Source: Bacillota bacterium
Lineage (GTDB): Bacteria > Bacillota > Clostridia > Oscillospirales > Ruminococcaceae
Length of the DNA: 42,390 nt
Direction of reading: 5' to 3'
Assembly: GCA_023457355.1 (NCBI GenBank)
Contig: JAEWLW010000092.1
Location: 1 to 42,390 of the forward strand
Shown here: piece after piece, positions 15,256 to 23,580 of the stretch
How positions within the stretch are numbered: position 1 is the first letter of the stretch
Layout of the letters: the number at the start of each line of letters is the position of its first letter
The notes under the pieces: model-generated
Told to the model about the DNA's origin: nothing
The model's input: the letters and a program-made list of their open reading frames with translations, nothing else
Databases searched by the model: none
Translations under genes and position numbers: made by a program

Positions 15256-15303
15256 GCGAACCGGTTACATCAGCGCGGCGCCGTCATGCCGCTTAAGGGG
15301 ACT

Positions 15304-16218
15304 TTACAATTGCGGCCCCGTGCTGATTGCGGGCACCTTTTTGGCGGATGCTTTTTTATCGAAAACGGTCAGCATGACCACCGCGGCAATAATCAGCATC
15401 GACCCCAGCGCGGTTTTCAGCCCGAATGGCTCGCGAAAGACCAGAATGCCAACCGTGATGCCGGTAATCGGCTCAAAGGTGCTGAGTATTGCGGCCCGCT
15501 GCGGCCCGATAACGGCCGTACCCATCTGGAACAGCACCACCGCACCAACCATGATTGCCACGGCAAAGAACAGGCACAGCGCCCAGGCGAAAAAGGAAGC
15601 AGGCAGCGTCAGATTGCCGGTCAGTGTGACGCCGGTTCCCAAAAGCAGGCTGCAAACCACCGCCATGCCAAAGCCGATCTGAAAGGGGTTTTCTTTTCCA
15701 AGGCCGCTTTTGTCAAGATAGACAATGTACGCGGCATAGGTAATGCCGGAAATAACCGCCAGTGCCATTCCAAAAAACTGCGCGTTTTCTCCGGGCGTGT
15801 AAAAAAACAGCATCCCGGCGCTGCAAAGCAGCACGCAGCACCCTTTAATCCGCCCTATTTTATCGTGATAGAACACGGCGCAGCCCAGCAGAACAAACAC
15901 GGGGTATACAAAGTGCAAGGTTGTCGCCATACCCGAGGAAATATAATTATAGGAAGAGAAAAGCAATGCCGGTGTGAGCACCGACCCGTACAGGCCCAGC
16001 AATACAATGCGCTTGAGCATGCGCCTTGTCGGCCTTACATCAATTTTTCTGGCGCGCAGCAGAAAATAAAGCACCGGCAATGCCAGAACATTTCTCAGCA
16101 GCACAAGGCTGATGGCATTAACGCCTTGGGCATAAATATTCTTGGCCATCAGTGGCATGCAGCCGAAAATGACAGCCGACATAATGATGTAAACGCACCC
16201 CTTAAAATAGTTCTCCAC
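15304..16218 (-). CDS. EamA/DMT superfamily transporter
   Basis: This is a ten-helix membrane protein of the drug/metabolite transporter superfamily, probably exporting a small metabolite. The GTG at 16218 follows GGGGAAG and gives 304 residues, the usual EamA length. The longer frame to 16302 crosses the cstA terminator and is rejected. Two repeated halves are visible: first ends near LLCSAGMLFFYTPG, second begins ALAVISGITYAAYIVYLDKS and ends with the EamA-typical FEPITGITVGILVFREP. The C-terminal tail is basic. The substrate cannot be read from sequence. Confidence 0.87.
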   Translation of the reverse strand: MENYFKGCVYIIMSAVIFGCMPLMAKNIYAQGVNAISLVLLRNVLALPVLYFLLRARKIDVRPTRRMLKRIVLLGLYGSVLTPALLFSSYNYISSGMATTLHFVYPVFVLLGCAVFYHDKIGRIKGCCVLLCSAGMLFFYTPGENAQFFGMALAVISGITYAAYIVYLDKSGLGKENPFQIGFGMAVVCSLLLGTGVTLTGNLTLPASFFAWALCLFFAVAIMVGAVVLFQMGTAVIGPQRAAILSTFEPITGITVGILVFREPFGLKTALGSMLIIAAVVMLTVFDKKASAKKVPAISTGPQL

Positions 16219-16240
16219 AAATAGCACTTCCCCGTCTGCA

Positions 16241-16280
16241 TAAAATAAAAGGCGCCGCAAATGCAGCGCCTTTATTTTAT
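16241..16280 (-). terminator. cstA terminator, overlapping the next promoter
   Basis: A long hairpin AAATAAAGGCGC with GCGCCTTTTATTT (arms about 16280-16266 and 16255-16242) closes the cstA unit and is nearly symmetrical, so it could act both ways. TTGCCA ... TAAAAT on the minus strand (-10 at 16279-16274) overlaps it and may start the EamA transcript. Confidence 0.75.
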
Positions 16281-16306
16281 ACCAATTTAACGCAATTGGC
16301 AACCGC

Positions 16307-18010
16307 TTACTTACTTGATTCAGCCGGCTTTTTGCTCTTAAGGGTCTTGACGCCTTCGATGGTCAGGTCAACCGCGAGGATGACCAGCAGCGCCGCAAAG
16401 AACACCTGCAGGCCGTCGGCGCCTATGGAGCCGGTGCCGCCTGCAAGCGCGGCAATCTTAGCCTGGAGGGTGAGCAGCAGCGAGCTGATGGTCGCGCAGA
16501 GCATGAACGCCATCGGGAACAGGAACATCTTATTGTTCTTGCCGATGTTGCCCAGCCATGCGGCAACAGCCAGCAGGGCCAGCGCGGCAAGCAGCTGGTT
16601 GGCAGCGCCAAACAGCGGCCAGATCTTGGCGTAACCGCCGACTGCCATTGCGCCGCCGAGGGCGACGGTGATCGCGGTAGCGACGTAAGGATTCGCAAAG
16701 ACTTTCTTATAGCCGGTCAGCTTGGCAACATCCTCGCCTTCGGCGACAAAGAATTCCTGAAGCATGTAACGGGCCAGACGGGTCGCCGTATCGAGCGAGG
16801 TCAGGCAGAACGCCGAAACAGCCAGAATAATGATAGAGTAGGCGACATCATAAGAAGCCGCACCCGCCACCGACCTGAGCATGGTGGCGATACCGGTTGC
16901 AAAAACAACGGTGGGAGAACCGGAGGGCAGCACGCCGTCCTTATACAGGATACCGGCGCAGATCAGCGAAATGATGGCCAGCGCACATTCGATAAGCATG
17001 CCGCCGTAGCCGATGAGCTTGGCGTCGGATTCTCTATCGAGCTGTTTGGCCGTCGTGCCGGAACCGACCAGACTGTGGAAGCCCGAAATAGCGCCACAGG
17101 CCACGGTGATGAACAGAACCGGGAAGAGGTAGCCGCTGGCATAACCCTTGACGCCGCCTACCATGAAGCCGTTGAAGGCCGGCAGTGTAACGGTGGGATG
17201 CGCCACGACGATGCCGATAACGGCGGCGATCATCATGAAATACAGCAGGAAGGAGTTTAAATAGTCGCGCGGCTGGAGCAGAATCCAAACCGGCGTGACG
17301 GAAGCAACAAAAATATAAGCGAGCACGATGCCCAGCCAGACCTGAGCGCTTAAATAAACGGGCAGGTTGAGGCCGATAACGATGCAGATGATGATACCCG
17401 CCACGCCGACAACGGTCGCGACGCTCAGCGGCGCATTACGGCGATAAACGGCGGCGCCAAAGATGATGGAAACCAAAATGAACAGCATGGAGATGGTTGC
17501 AGTGCGGCCGTTCGGAGCATTAAGCGTGCCGTCTGCATTAAAACCGGCAAAGGTACTGACCACGATGCTGGCAAACGCAGCCACAACCAGAAGCAGTGTC
17601 AGGTAAGCGAACACCAGAAACAGCTTCTTGGCCTTTGCGCCAACGTTTACTTCGATAACGTGGCCAATCGACTTGCCCTGATGGCGGATAGAAGCGAGCA
17701 GTGACGAAAAGTCCTGAACCGCGCCAAAGAAAATGCCGCCGATCAAAACCCACAGCAGAACCGGAACCCAGCCGAAGATAGCGGCCTGAATCGGTCCGTT
17801 GATTGGGCCCGCGCCCGCGATAGAAGCAAAGTGGTGGCCGAGAAGAACAGGAGACTTGGCAGGGACATAGTCCACCCCGTCTGTCATTGTGTGCGCAGGG
17901 GTTGGCCGCTTGGGATCAACGCCCCACTGCTTGCTGAGCCAGTTGCCGTATGTAACGTAGCCTGCAAACAACACCGCGATACCAATTACCAGAATAACCA
18001 GTGAGTTCAT
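16307..18010 (-). CDS. cstA: Carbon starvation protein CstA family transporter
   Basis: CstA proteins are large membrane transporters for peptides or pyruvate used under carbon limitation. The 567-residue protein has many membrane helices and the family's conserved blocks: VDYVPAKSPVLLGHHFASIAGAGPINGP (about 47-75), GGIFFGAVQDFSSLLASIRHQGKSIGHV, GFHSLVGSGTTAKQLDRESDAKLIGYG and SLDTATRLARYMLQEF. ATG 18010 follows GAGAGGAG. It lies 19 nt after a small conserved gene and probably shares its promoter at 18623-18651. Pyruvate or peptides are the likely substrates. Confidence 0.94.
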   Translation of the reverse strand: MNSLVILVIGIAVLFAGYVTYGNWLSKQWGVDPKRPTPAHTMTDGVDYVPAKSPVLLGHHFASIAGAGPINGPIQAAIFGWVPVLLWVLIGGIFFGAVQDFSSLLASIRHQGKSIGHVIEVNVGAKAKKLFLVFAYLTLLLVVAAFASIVVSTFAGFNADGTLNAPNGRTATISMLFILVSIIFGAAVYRRNAPLSVATVVGVAGIIICIVIGLNLPVYLSAQVWLGIVLAYIFVASVTPVWILLQPRDYLNSFLLYFMMIAAVIGIVVAHPTVTLPAFNGFMVGGVKGYASGYLFPVLFITVACGAISGFHSLVGSGTTAKQLDRESDAKLIGYGGMLIECALAIISLICAGILYKDGVLPSGSPTVVFATGIATMLRSVAGAASYDVAYSIIILAVSAFCLTSLDTATRLARYMLQEFFVAEGEDVAKLTGYKKVFANPYVATAITVALGGAMAVGGYAKIWPLFGAANQLLAALALLAVAAWLGNIGKNNKMFLFPMAFMLCATISSLLLTLQAKIAALAGGTGSIGADGLQVFFAALLVILAVDLTIEGVKTLKSKKPAESSK

Positions 18011-18029
18011 GTGTTTTCTCCTCTCTTAT

Positions 18030-18542
18030 TTAGGGTTGCAAATTACGTTCAAGCGTCGCCCGAACATCCTTTCCGTCGGGGTTTGATAAAACCTGCCCGG
18101 TGGAAAGGTCTATTGCCGCAATGCGAAACTCCATCCAGCCATGGAGCGCAAGCCAAAAACTTTTGCGGAACCGTATTTTGCGAAGGGCCTTTTGCGCCTC
18201 TTCGTCAATCGAATCCGCTATGACCGCCAGAGACACGCAGGAGCGCATATGCTCGCTGTGCGGTTTTATCAAAGCAAGCCCGGCGTCTCTGGCCGCTTTA
18301 TAGAGGGTATCAAGCAAAGCCGCGTCGAGGTGGTCTACCACGGCGAAATACACATACTCGTTCATCTCGATGGACCATATCCTCGCGGATTTAACCAGGA
18401 TGTACTTGCCCGATCTGGAATGATACTGTGCCAGCGCCGCAAAGGTCACATCGCCGGCGGCGACATCACGCTGAATATCAAAGTAGTGGGTATAAGCTTC
18501 CAGAAGCATTTCAAGTTTTATCTGCTTTTCTTCGGTCGTCAT
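18030..18542 (-). CDS. Conserved protein of unknown function upstream of cstA
   Basis: This is a soluble 170-residue protein with no family I can name securely. It has LLEAYTHYFDIQRD, a segment RSGKYILVKSARIWSIEMNEYVYF, then LIKPHSEHMRSCVSLAVIAD. The latter resembles a clostridial DUF with a PHxEHM motif (possibly DUF8052), by memory only. The start is ATG 18542 behind AAGGA; the frame continues upstream without a ribosome site. It precedes cstA by 19 nt in one transcription unit, which suggests a role in CstA expression or use of its substrate. Confidence 0.7.
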   Translation of the reverse strand: MTTEEKQIKLEMLLEAYTHYFDIQRDVAAGDVTFAALAQYHSRSGKYILVKSARIWSIEMNEYVYFAVVDHLDAALLDTLYKAARDAGLALIKPHSEHMRSCVSLAVIADSIDEEAQKALRKIRFRKSFWLALHGWMEFRIAAIDLSTGQVLSNPDGKDVRATLERNLQP

Positions 18543-18622
18543 ATAGCTGTTCCTTATCAAAGTTCTATACTGCAATGACACATGATCCCGGTAACTTTGG
18601 ACACTGATTTTCTACCGGCCTT

Positions 18623-18651
18623 ATTATATACCTTTTGCTTTGAGTTGTTAA
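18623..18651 (-). promoter_or_regulatory. Promoter of the unknown-cstA operon
   Basis: On the minus strand TTAACA (18651-18646) and TATAAT (18628-18623) are separated by 17 nt. A perfect 13-bp palindrome AGTGTT-C-AACACT lies further upstream at 18727-18739 and could be an operator. Confidence 0.7.
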
Positions 18652-19279
18652 TAGATTTTCTTAAAATTATGGCATATTTATTAATTTTGGACCCATTTTC
18701 AGACCTTTTCACAATAAAGGCTTTACAGTGTTCAACACTTTATACAATGAATCAACCGGCGGTCTCGTATAAAAAATTAGTACTTTTTACATAAATGTAT
18801 CTTTTTTTGCGGTTAATTGCAACTAATGATACAAAATTTGCACAGGGTGCGGTGTGCGCGCCGCGCCGCGCTTTCGGCACATGCCGTTTGAATAAACGCA
18901 GGACGCGCTTTTGAGGCGGCGGCACTGCCAAGCCACGCAGACTTGTGATTATAATCAAATAATTTAGGAATGGGTACAGAATTAGCGAGCATACTTTTCA
19001 CCTTGCAAGGCGAAGGACACCGGTGGGCCACCGCCCACCAAGAACGACAACACGGCTAGTCGCAAAATAGGCCGCCAAGGCTCTCTTGATTTTTCAACAG
19101 TTTGACTATATAGAAAAATAATTTTGAGTGTCCTGTTAATTTTGCCTATGCACCTGATCAAAGCCACGCCACATGTGGCGGCTTTAGCGCAAACACGCCC
19201 CAGGTTAGCAAATGATCCTTTCGTTCATATGATTTAGTAGATACTGTTAAATTCCGCACATTAGAGAGGATATTTAATT
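18652..19279. other. A+T-rich intergenic stretch
   Basis: I see no gene in about 630 bp. It holds the palindrome AGTGTTCAACACT (18727-18739), a GC-rich island (about 18840-18935), GATTATAATC near 18947 and a 7-bp hairpin GGTGGGC-CACC-GCCCACC (19022-19039). Base composition shifts sharply along it, as expected at a junction with acquired DNA. Confidence 0.5.
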
Positions 19280-20245
19280 ATGAAATATAAGGTGGCAATT
19301 TATTGTGATAAACTTTATGCCGGTGATATTTTATGGGGATTTACTGCCGCAGGATGTGATTCGCAAATAATAAATCCGACTTCCATAGAAAATTTCGATA
19401 AACTAATGGCATCAATAAACCCCGATTTATTAATTCTTTCCTCTTATATGGGTTATTTTCAACACGCTATGCTCCGCCATATCGGTTCCAGAAATTCACC
19501 GGCTTACAAGTGCGTTTGCTGGGATACCGAAGGCGTTGGTCAATTTAATTTGCAGATGACAGGCTTCGAGTTGTTTAAGCCCGATATGATATTTTCGATT
19601 TGTCCTGAAATGCTTGAAAAGCTCAAAAGTAAAGGCATTCCCTGTGAGAGACTTGATTTCGCTTATAATCCTACAATTCATTTTCCGAAATCGTTAACGG
19701 TAAATGAAAATAAAATCAGCTTGGTCGGCAACGCGTGGCTATGGTATTCAACTCATTATCCCGCCCATTTCCGATATAGCAAAGCTATCCCTGTTTTACT
19801 AAAGCCTTTAATTGAAAATAATTATAAAATAGATTTCTATGGCACTACAGAATATAAGCAAGTTATAAAAAATTTTCTGAATCTTGATGTGCCCATTGAA
19901 TGGTTTAAAGGAACTATTTTCTACGAGAAGACGCGTGAAATTTATAATGACTCTTTCATAAATTTAATCACGCAAAATCATGAGCAAACGATAACAAGGC
20001 GTACCTTTGAAATTTTAGGCTCCGGGGGCTTTGGGCTCTCTTGTTATAATACTGCTGTACAAAATATGTTTGGCGATAGCGGTGCATTAGCTATTGCTAA
20101 GTCTCCTGATGAAACGCTTGAAATATTGGAATATTATAAAAAGAACTTAGACGCTTATGTAAACGTTCGCAAAAATGCCGTTATAAGTGTACAAAATCAC
20201 ACCTATAAAGAAAGAGCCGAACAAATTATTAATAAGCTATTTTAA
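19280..20245 (+). CDS. CgeB-like glycosyltransferase
   Basis: This is a cytosolic glycosyltransferase of the CgeB/DUF3880 type (GT4-like, C-terminal Glyco_trans_1_2), relatives of which decorate spore coats or cell-surface polymers. The N-terminal half has VAIYCDKLYAGDILWGF, PDLLILSSYMGYFQH and VCWDTEGVGQF. The C-terminal half has SFINLITQNHEQTITRRTFEILGSGGFGLS, the nucleotide-sugar EX7E-like region. Length is 321 residues and GAGAGGA precedes ATG 19280. It is strikingly A+T-rich (AAT, ATA and TTA codons) compared with both neighbours, suggesting recent transfer. It stands alone, with repeats on its right side. Confidence 0.8.
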   Translation: MKYKVAIYCDKLYAGDILWGFTAAGCDSQIINPTSIENFDKLMASINPDLLILSSYMGYFQHAMLRHIGSRNSPAYKCVCWDTEGVGQFNLQMTGFELFKPDMIFSICPEMLEKLKSKGIPCERLDFAYNPTIHFPKSLTVNENKISLVGNAWLWYSTHYPAHFRYSKAIPVLLKPLIENNYKIDFYGTTEYKQVIKNFLNLDVPIEWFKGTIFYEKTREIYNDSFINLITQNHEQTITRRTFEILGSGGFGLSCYNTAVQNMFGDSGALAIAKSPDETLEILEYYKKNLDAYVNVRKNAVISVQNHTYKERAEQIINKLF

Positions 20246-20255
20246 ATGCAGGGCG

Positions 20256-20311
20256 CCCCTGATTAATACAGAGGCGAGTTAGCGGCGAGAGAATTTTGTG
20301 GCCGACAAGGC
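20256..20311 (+). repeat. Dispersed repeat Q, copy 1
   Basis: The segment from CCCCTGATTAATACAGAGG through GTTAGCGGCGAGAGAATTTT to GTGGCCGACAAGGC recurs in inverse orientation at 30392-30447, with few differences. It begins 10 nt after the glycosyltransferase stop. No gene is inside. Confidence 0.65.
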
Positions 20312-20457
20312 TCCCGTGCTCTTTATATGGTTTGACGATACTTTCCGCCGCAGGGGAACCTTTGGCACCAATGCCCCTATATCAACCCGCATAACGTTTC
20401 GTCGTCGGTCTTTTTCCAATCTTCCATTTTGCCGCCCATCTCTTTTTCTTCTATATC

Positions 20458-20485
20458 AAAAAAGTCGCCCTAAAGCGACTTTTTT
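20458..20485. terminator. Bidirectional terminator
   Basis: AAAAAAGTCGC (20458-20468) pairs with GCGACTTTTTT (20475-20485), so U-tracts exist on both strands. It ends the glnN transcript from the right and anything entering from the left. Confidence 0.85.
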
Positions 20486-20492
20486 GACAGAC

Positions 20493-20528
20493 CGCCCGGG
20501 GGGACGGCTAAAACCGTCCCCCCGGGCG
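20493..20528 (-). terminator. GC-rich hairpin after glnN
   Basis: A 14-bp stem GCCCGGGGGGACGG/CCGTCCCCCCGGGC with a 6-nt loop (CTAAAA) lies 40 nt past the glnN stop and directly before the bidirectional terminator. It is probably part of a tandem terminator. Confidence 0.6.
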
Positions 20529-20568
20529 TCTCATATTTTATTCGAGCGTTACCTGCGGCAACAACCGG

Positions 20569-22644
20569 TCATACACGATGCATCAGGTCGGTATAGGTCG
20601 GCATCGGCCAGCAGGTTGTATCCATCATGCGCTCGGCAAAATCGGAAATTTCACGGATGTTCTGCATGTCTTTCTGAATGACATCGCGGATATAGCGGGT
20701 TGCAAGCTCCCCGTTATCCTGGGGCAGCACCAAGATATTGTCGCGCAGCTTTTGGGTGCGCAGCGTCAGCTTGCTGATCACATCCGACAGCGTTTCAACA
20801 TAATTAAAAAGCTCGGCATTATCCAACCCGATGGCGCGCAGCTGTTTAAGGCTTTCGGCCGTCTTCCCGGCGTAGGCGATAACCGCCGGCAACACCTGGC
20901 GCTGCATCATCTCCAGCAGCGTATTGGCCTCTATCAGCGTAATCTTTGTATAATTCTCCAGCATGATCTCATAGCGCGAGCTGCACTCGGTCTCAGAGAG
21001 AATGCCAAAACGTCCGAAAAGGTCGACGGTGTCGGGCTGCTTCCAGACGGCGGCGGCATCCAGCGCGTTTGTGAGCATCGGCAGGCCGCGGCGGGCGGCT
21101 TCCACCTTCCAGTCCTCGGAATAATTGTTGCCGTTCATGATGATGCGGCCGTGGGCGGCATAGGTTTCACAGGCGATTTCGCGCACGGTCTTTTCGATAT
21201 CCGAACTGTTTTCAAGCCGGGCCGCAAAGGCGGCAAGGCTGTCGCAGACGATGGCGTTGAGCACGATGTTGGCCAGTGCAATCGACTGTGCCGAGCCCAC
21301 CATGCGGAACTCAAACTTGTTGCCGGTGAAAGCAAACGGCGAGGTTCGGTTACGATCGGCGTCGTCGGCCAGCACACTGGGGATAGCGTTGACGCCCACC
21401 GATACCGGACGCTTCTGCGCGCCGGCGCCGTCGCTTGTGCAGGTTGCCAGCAGGTTGGTAAACCGCTCGCCCAAAAACATCGAAATAATGGCGGGCGGTG
21501 CTTCAAAACCGCCCAGGCGGTGGTCGTTGCCCGGCGTTGCGGTTGAAAGGCGCAGCTGCGCCGCATAGCGGTCCACACCGCGTACAAAGGCGGCGAGGAA
21601 CAGGATGAACGTCAGGTTATTCTCGGGGTGCTCGCCGGGGGACAGCAGGTTTTTGCCTTTGTCGCTGCAAAGCGAAAAGTTGTTGTGCTTGCCCGAACCG
21701 TTGACGCGGGCAAAGGGCTTCTCGTGCAGCAGGCAGGCCAGATTGTGCCGCTTGGCAACCTCCTTCATCACCTCCATGACCAGCTGGTTGGCGTCGCAGG
21801 TGATGTTGGCGGAATCGTAGACCGTGGCCAGCTCGTGCTGGGTGGGGGCCACCTCGTTGTGCTTGGTTTTGGCGGCGACGCCAAGCTCCCACAGCGTTTC
21901 GTCCAGCTCGTGCATAAAGGAAGAAACGCGCAGCCGCACGCGGCCGAAATAGTGGTCGTCAAGCTCCTGGCTCTTGGGGGGCGGCGCGCCGATAAGCGTT
22001 CTGCCGCACAGCTTTAAGTCCAGGCGCTGCTCGTAGCGGTCGCGGTCGACAAGGAAATACTCCTGTTCGGCGCCGACCATCGGAATGACGCGGGTGGTCT
22101 CCTTATCGCCCAGCAGACGCAAAATGCGCACCGCCTGTGTGGACAGCGCCTCCATCGAGCGCAGCAGCGGCGTTTTCTGGTCCAGCGAAATGCCGCTCGG
22201 CCCGCAGAACGCCGTGGGGATATAAAGCGTCTTATCCTTGACGAACACCGAGGAGGTCGGGTCCCACGCCGTGTAGCCCCTGGCCTCAAAGGTGTTGCGG
22301 ATGCCGCCCGAAGGGAAGGAGGAGGCGTCCGGCTCGCCCTGCACCAGCGCGCGCGAGCTGAATTCCAAAATGGCGGTGCCGTTGCCGCAGGGCTCTAAAA
22401 AGCCCTCGCTTTTGCCCGCGGCGGCGTTGGTCAGCGGCTGAAACCAGTGCAGATAGTGCGTCGCCCCCTGTTGAACCGCCCATTTGAGCATGGCGGCGGC
22501 CACCGGCCCGGCGATGCTTTCGTCAAGCTTGCCGCCCTGTTTGCGCGTTTTGCGCAGACTTAAAAAAATGTCGGCGGGCAGCATGCGTTCCATAATCTCA
22601 TCGTGGAACACGTGGATTCCAAATCTCTCCTGAATTGTCATCAT
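20569..22644 (-). CDS. glnN: Glutamine synthetase type III
   Basis: This enzyme makes glutamine from glutamate, ammonia and ATP in the cytoplasm. The 691-residue size and GSIII motifs distinguish it from the 450-residue GlnA. Motifs include ERFGIHVFHDEIMERMLP at the start, PMVGAEQEYFLVDRD (metal-binding Glu), KTKHNEVAPTQHELA and KPFARVNGSGKHNNFS. Also visible are FRMVGSAQSIALANIVLNAI and a long helical C-terminus with ALPAVIAYAGK-like residues. ATG 22644 lies 5 nt after GGGAG; a TTG further up is less likely. It is a single-gene unit without a neighbouring glnR or amtB. Confidence 0.96.
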   Translation of the reverse strand: MMTIQERFGIHVFHDEIMERMLPADIFLSLRKTRKQGGKLDESIAGPVAAAMLKWAVQQGATHYLHWFQPLTNAAAGKSEGFLEPCGNGTAILEFSSRALVQGEPDASSFPSGGIRNTFEARGYTAWDPTSSVFVKDKTLYIPTAFCGPSGISLDQKTPLLRSMEALSTQAVRILRLLGDKETTRVIPMVGAEQEYFLVDRDRYEQRLDLKLCGRTLIGAPPPKSQELDDHYFGRVRLRVSSFMHELDETLWELGVAAKTKHNEVAPTQHELATVYDSANITCDANQLVMEVMKEVAKRHNLACLLHEKPFARVNGSGKHNNFSLCSDKGKNLLSPGEHPENNLTFILFLAAFVRGVDRYAAQLRLSTATPGNDHRLGGFEAPPAIISMFLGERFTNLLATCTSDGAGAQKRPVSVGVNAIPSVLADDADRNRTSPFAFTGNKFEFRMVGSAQSIALANIVLNAIVCDSLAAFAARLENSSDIEKTVREIACETYAAHGRIIMNGNNYSEDWKVEAARRGLPMLTNALDAAAVWKQPDTVDLFGRFGILSETECSSRYEIMLENYTKITLIEANTLLEMMQRQVLPAVIAYAGKTAESLKQLRAIGLDNAELFNYVETLSDVISKLTLRTQKLRDNILVLPQDNGELATRYIRDVIQKDMQNIREISDFAERMMDTTCWPMPTYTDLMHRV

Positions 22645-22674
22645 TTTTTCTCCCAATATTGTCTTTATCAGTGA

Positions 22675-22713
22675 ATGTTACCAACATAAATTATTACCAC
22701 GTCGCAGTAATAA
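22675..22713. promoter_or_regulatory. Inverted repeats upstream of glnN
   Basis: ATGTT-ACC-AACAT (22675-22687) and TTATTAC ... GTAATAA (22691-22713) lie within 70 bp of the glnN start. They could be binding sites for a nitrogen regulator, but neither matches a known box closely. Confidence 0.3.
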
Positions 22714-22741
22714 ATATGATAAATAACCGTCAAACAGTTTA

Positions 22742-22825
22742 GGCGCAACAGCGCGGCGCTTAACGCGGCTTGCCGCCTTTTGATGGGAATGATGCCACTG
22801 CGCGCGTAGCGCCTGTGGCATAATA
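22742..22825. repeat. Palindromic TATAAT repeat, copy P3
   Basis: It has the same two modules as at 13112-13193: GCGCAACAGCGCGGCGC ... CCGCCTTTTGATG, then the hairpin ATGCCACTGCGCGCG / GCGCCTGTGGCAT. Here the -10-like end reads GGCATAAT. It lies between the divergent glnN and rimP units. Confidence 0.65.
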
Positions 22826-22977
22826 CATAGTAGCATTTGGCATCTGATTTTTCAAGAAAAACCGCATTTCGGCGGGCATAATAACAGGGCAGAATCGCGC
22901 TAAAACCCGCTTTCGCGGTTACTTTTTCAATTTTCAATCGTTTTTTAACCTTTATTTGGAACTTTTCTAATTTCCCC

Positions 22978-23006
22978 TTGCCAATTTTTAAAGATTGTGT
23001 TATTGT
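22978..23006 (+). promoter_or_regulatory. Promoter of the rimP-nusA-infB operon
   Basis: TTGCCA (22978-22983) and TATTGT (23001-23006) have a 17-nt spacer. The start site would lie about 22 nt before the leader hairpin at 23036. Confidence 0.65.
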
Positions 23007-23035
23007 GTTTTCAGTAAGTATGAAGTATTGACAGG

Positions 23036-23064
23036 AGAGTGGGTAACAGCCCGCTCTTTTGTTT
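23036..23064 (+). terminator. Leader hairpin/attenuator before rimP
   Basis: AGAGTGGG (23036-23043) pairs with CCCGCTCT (23050-23057) with one G-U, loop TAACAG, followed by TTTGTTT. It sits 7 nt before the rimP Shine-Dalgarno. An intrinsic terminator here would act as an attenuator for the whole operon. Confidence 0.65.
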
Positions 23065-23082
23065 ATGTATAGGGGGTTCACT

Positions 23083-23580
23083 ATGGCAAAAGCTAAACAA
23101 AACACCGCGCAGACGGCGGAAAAACTGGCCCAGCCGGTACTGCTGCAGATGGGCTTGCGGCTGTGGGACGTCCGCTTTGAAAAAGAGGGCGGCGCCTGGT
23201 ATCTGCGCTATTTTATCGACAAGGAAGGCGGGGTCAACATCGACGACTGCGAGCAGTTTTCGCGCCTGATCGACCCCATTCTCGACGCGGCGGATCCCAT
23301 TGACGGTTCCTACAGTCTCGAGGTTTCTTCCCCCGGCGTCGAACGCGAACTGACAAAGCCCTGGCATTTTGAAGAGAACATCGGGCGGCCGGTTACGGCG
23401 CGGCTTATCCGCGCAAAAAACGGCCTGCGCGAGATTGCCGGCACGCTCGTTTCATACGGCGACGGCACGGCGGTTATCCGCGACGGGCAAACAGAAGCCG
23501 AGCACGCCGTCGCCAGGGCCGAGGCGGCTTATATCCGCCTGCAGGATGATTTTGATTACAGCAAAGGAGCAGGACAATGA
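23083..23580 (+). CDS. rimP: Ribosome maturation factor RimP
   Basis: RimP assists maturation of the 30S subunit. The 165-residue protein has the N-terminal alpha/beta domain (LLQMGLRLWDVRFEKEGGAWYLRYFIDKEGGVNIDDCEQFSRLIDP compressed into residues 26-70) and the conserved YSLEVSSPGVERELTKPWHFE. A C-terminal SH3-like domain follows. ATG 23083 follows AGGGGG by 6 nt, and the first ATG of the longer frame (23065) has no site. Its stop overlaps the nusA start (ATGA). Confidence 0.95.
   Translation: MAKAKQNTAQTAEKLAQPVLLQMGLRLWDVRFEKEGGAWYLRYFIDKEGGVNIDDCEQFSRLIDPILDAADPIDGSYSLEVSSPGVERELTKPWHFEENIGRPVTARLIRAKNGLREIAGTLVSYGDGTAVIRDGQTEAEHAVARAEAAYIRLQDDFDYSKGAGQ

Noticed and set aside
15163..16224. 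Plus-strand open frame of 353 codons opposite the EamA gene
   Set aside because: The opposite strand encodes a clear ten-helix transporter. This translation is His/Gln-rich and has no membrane or family pattern.
20298..20681. Plus-strand open frame of 127 codons after the glycosyltransferase
   Set aside because: It starts within repeat Q, has no ribosome site, crosses two terminators and overlaps the end of glnN. The translation is Arg-rich shadow sequence.
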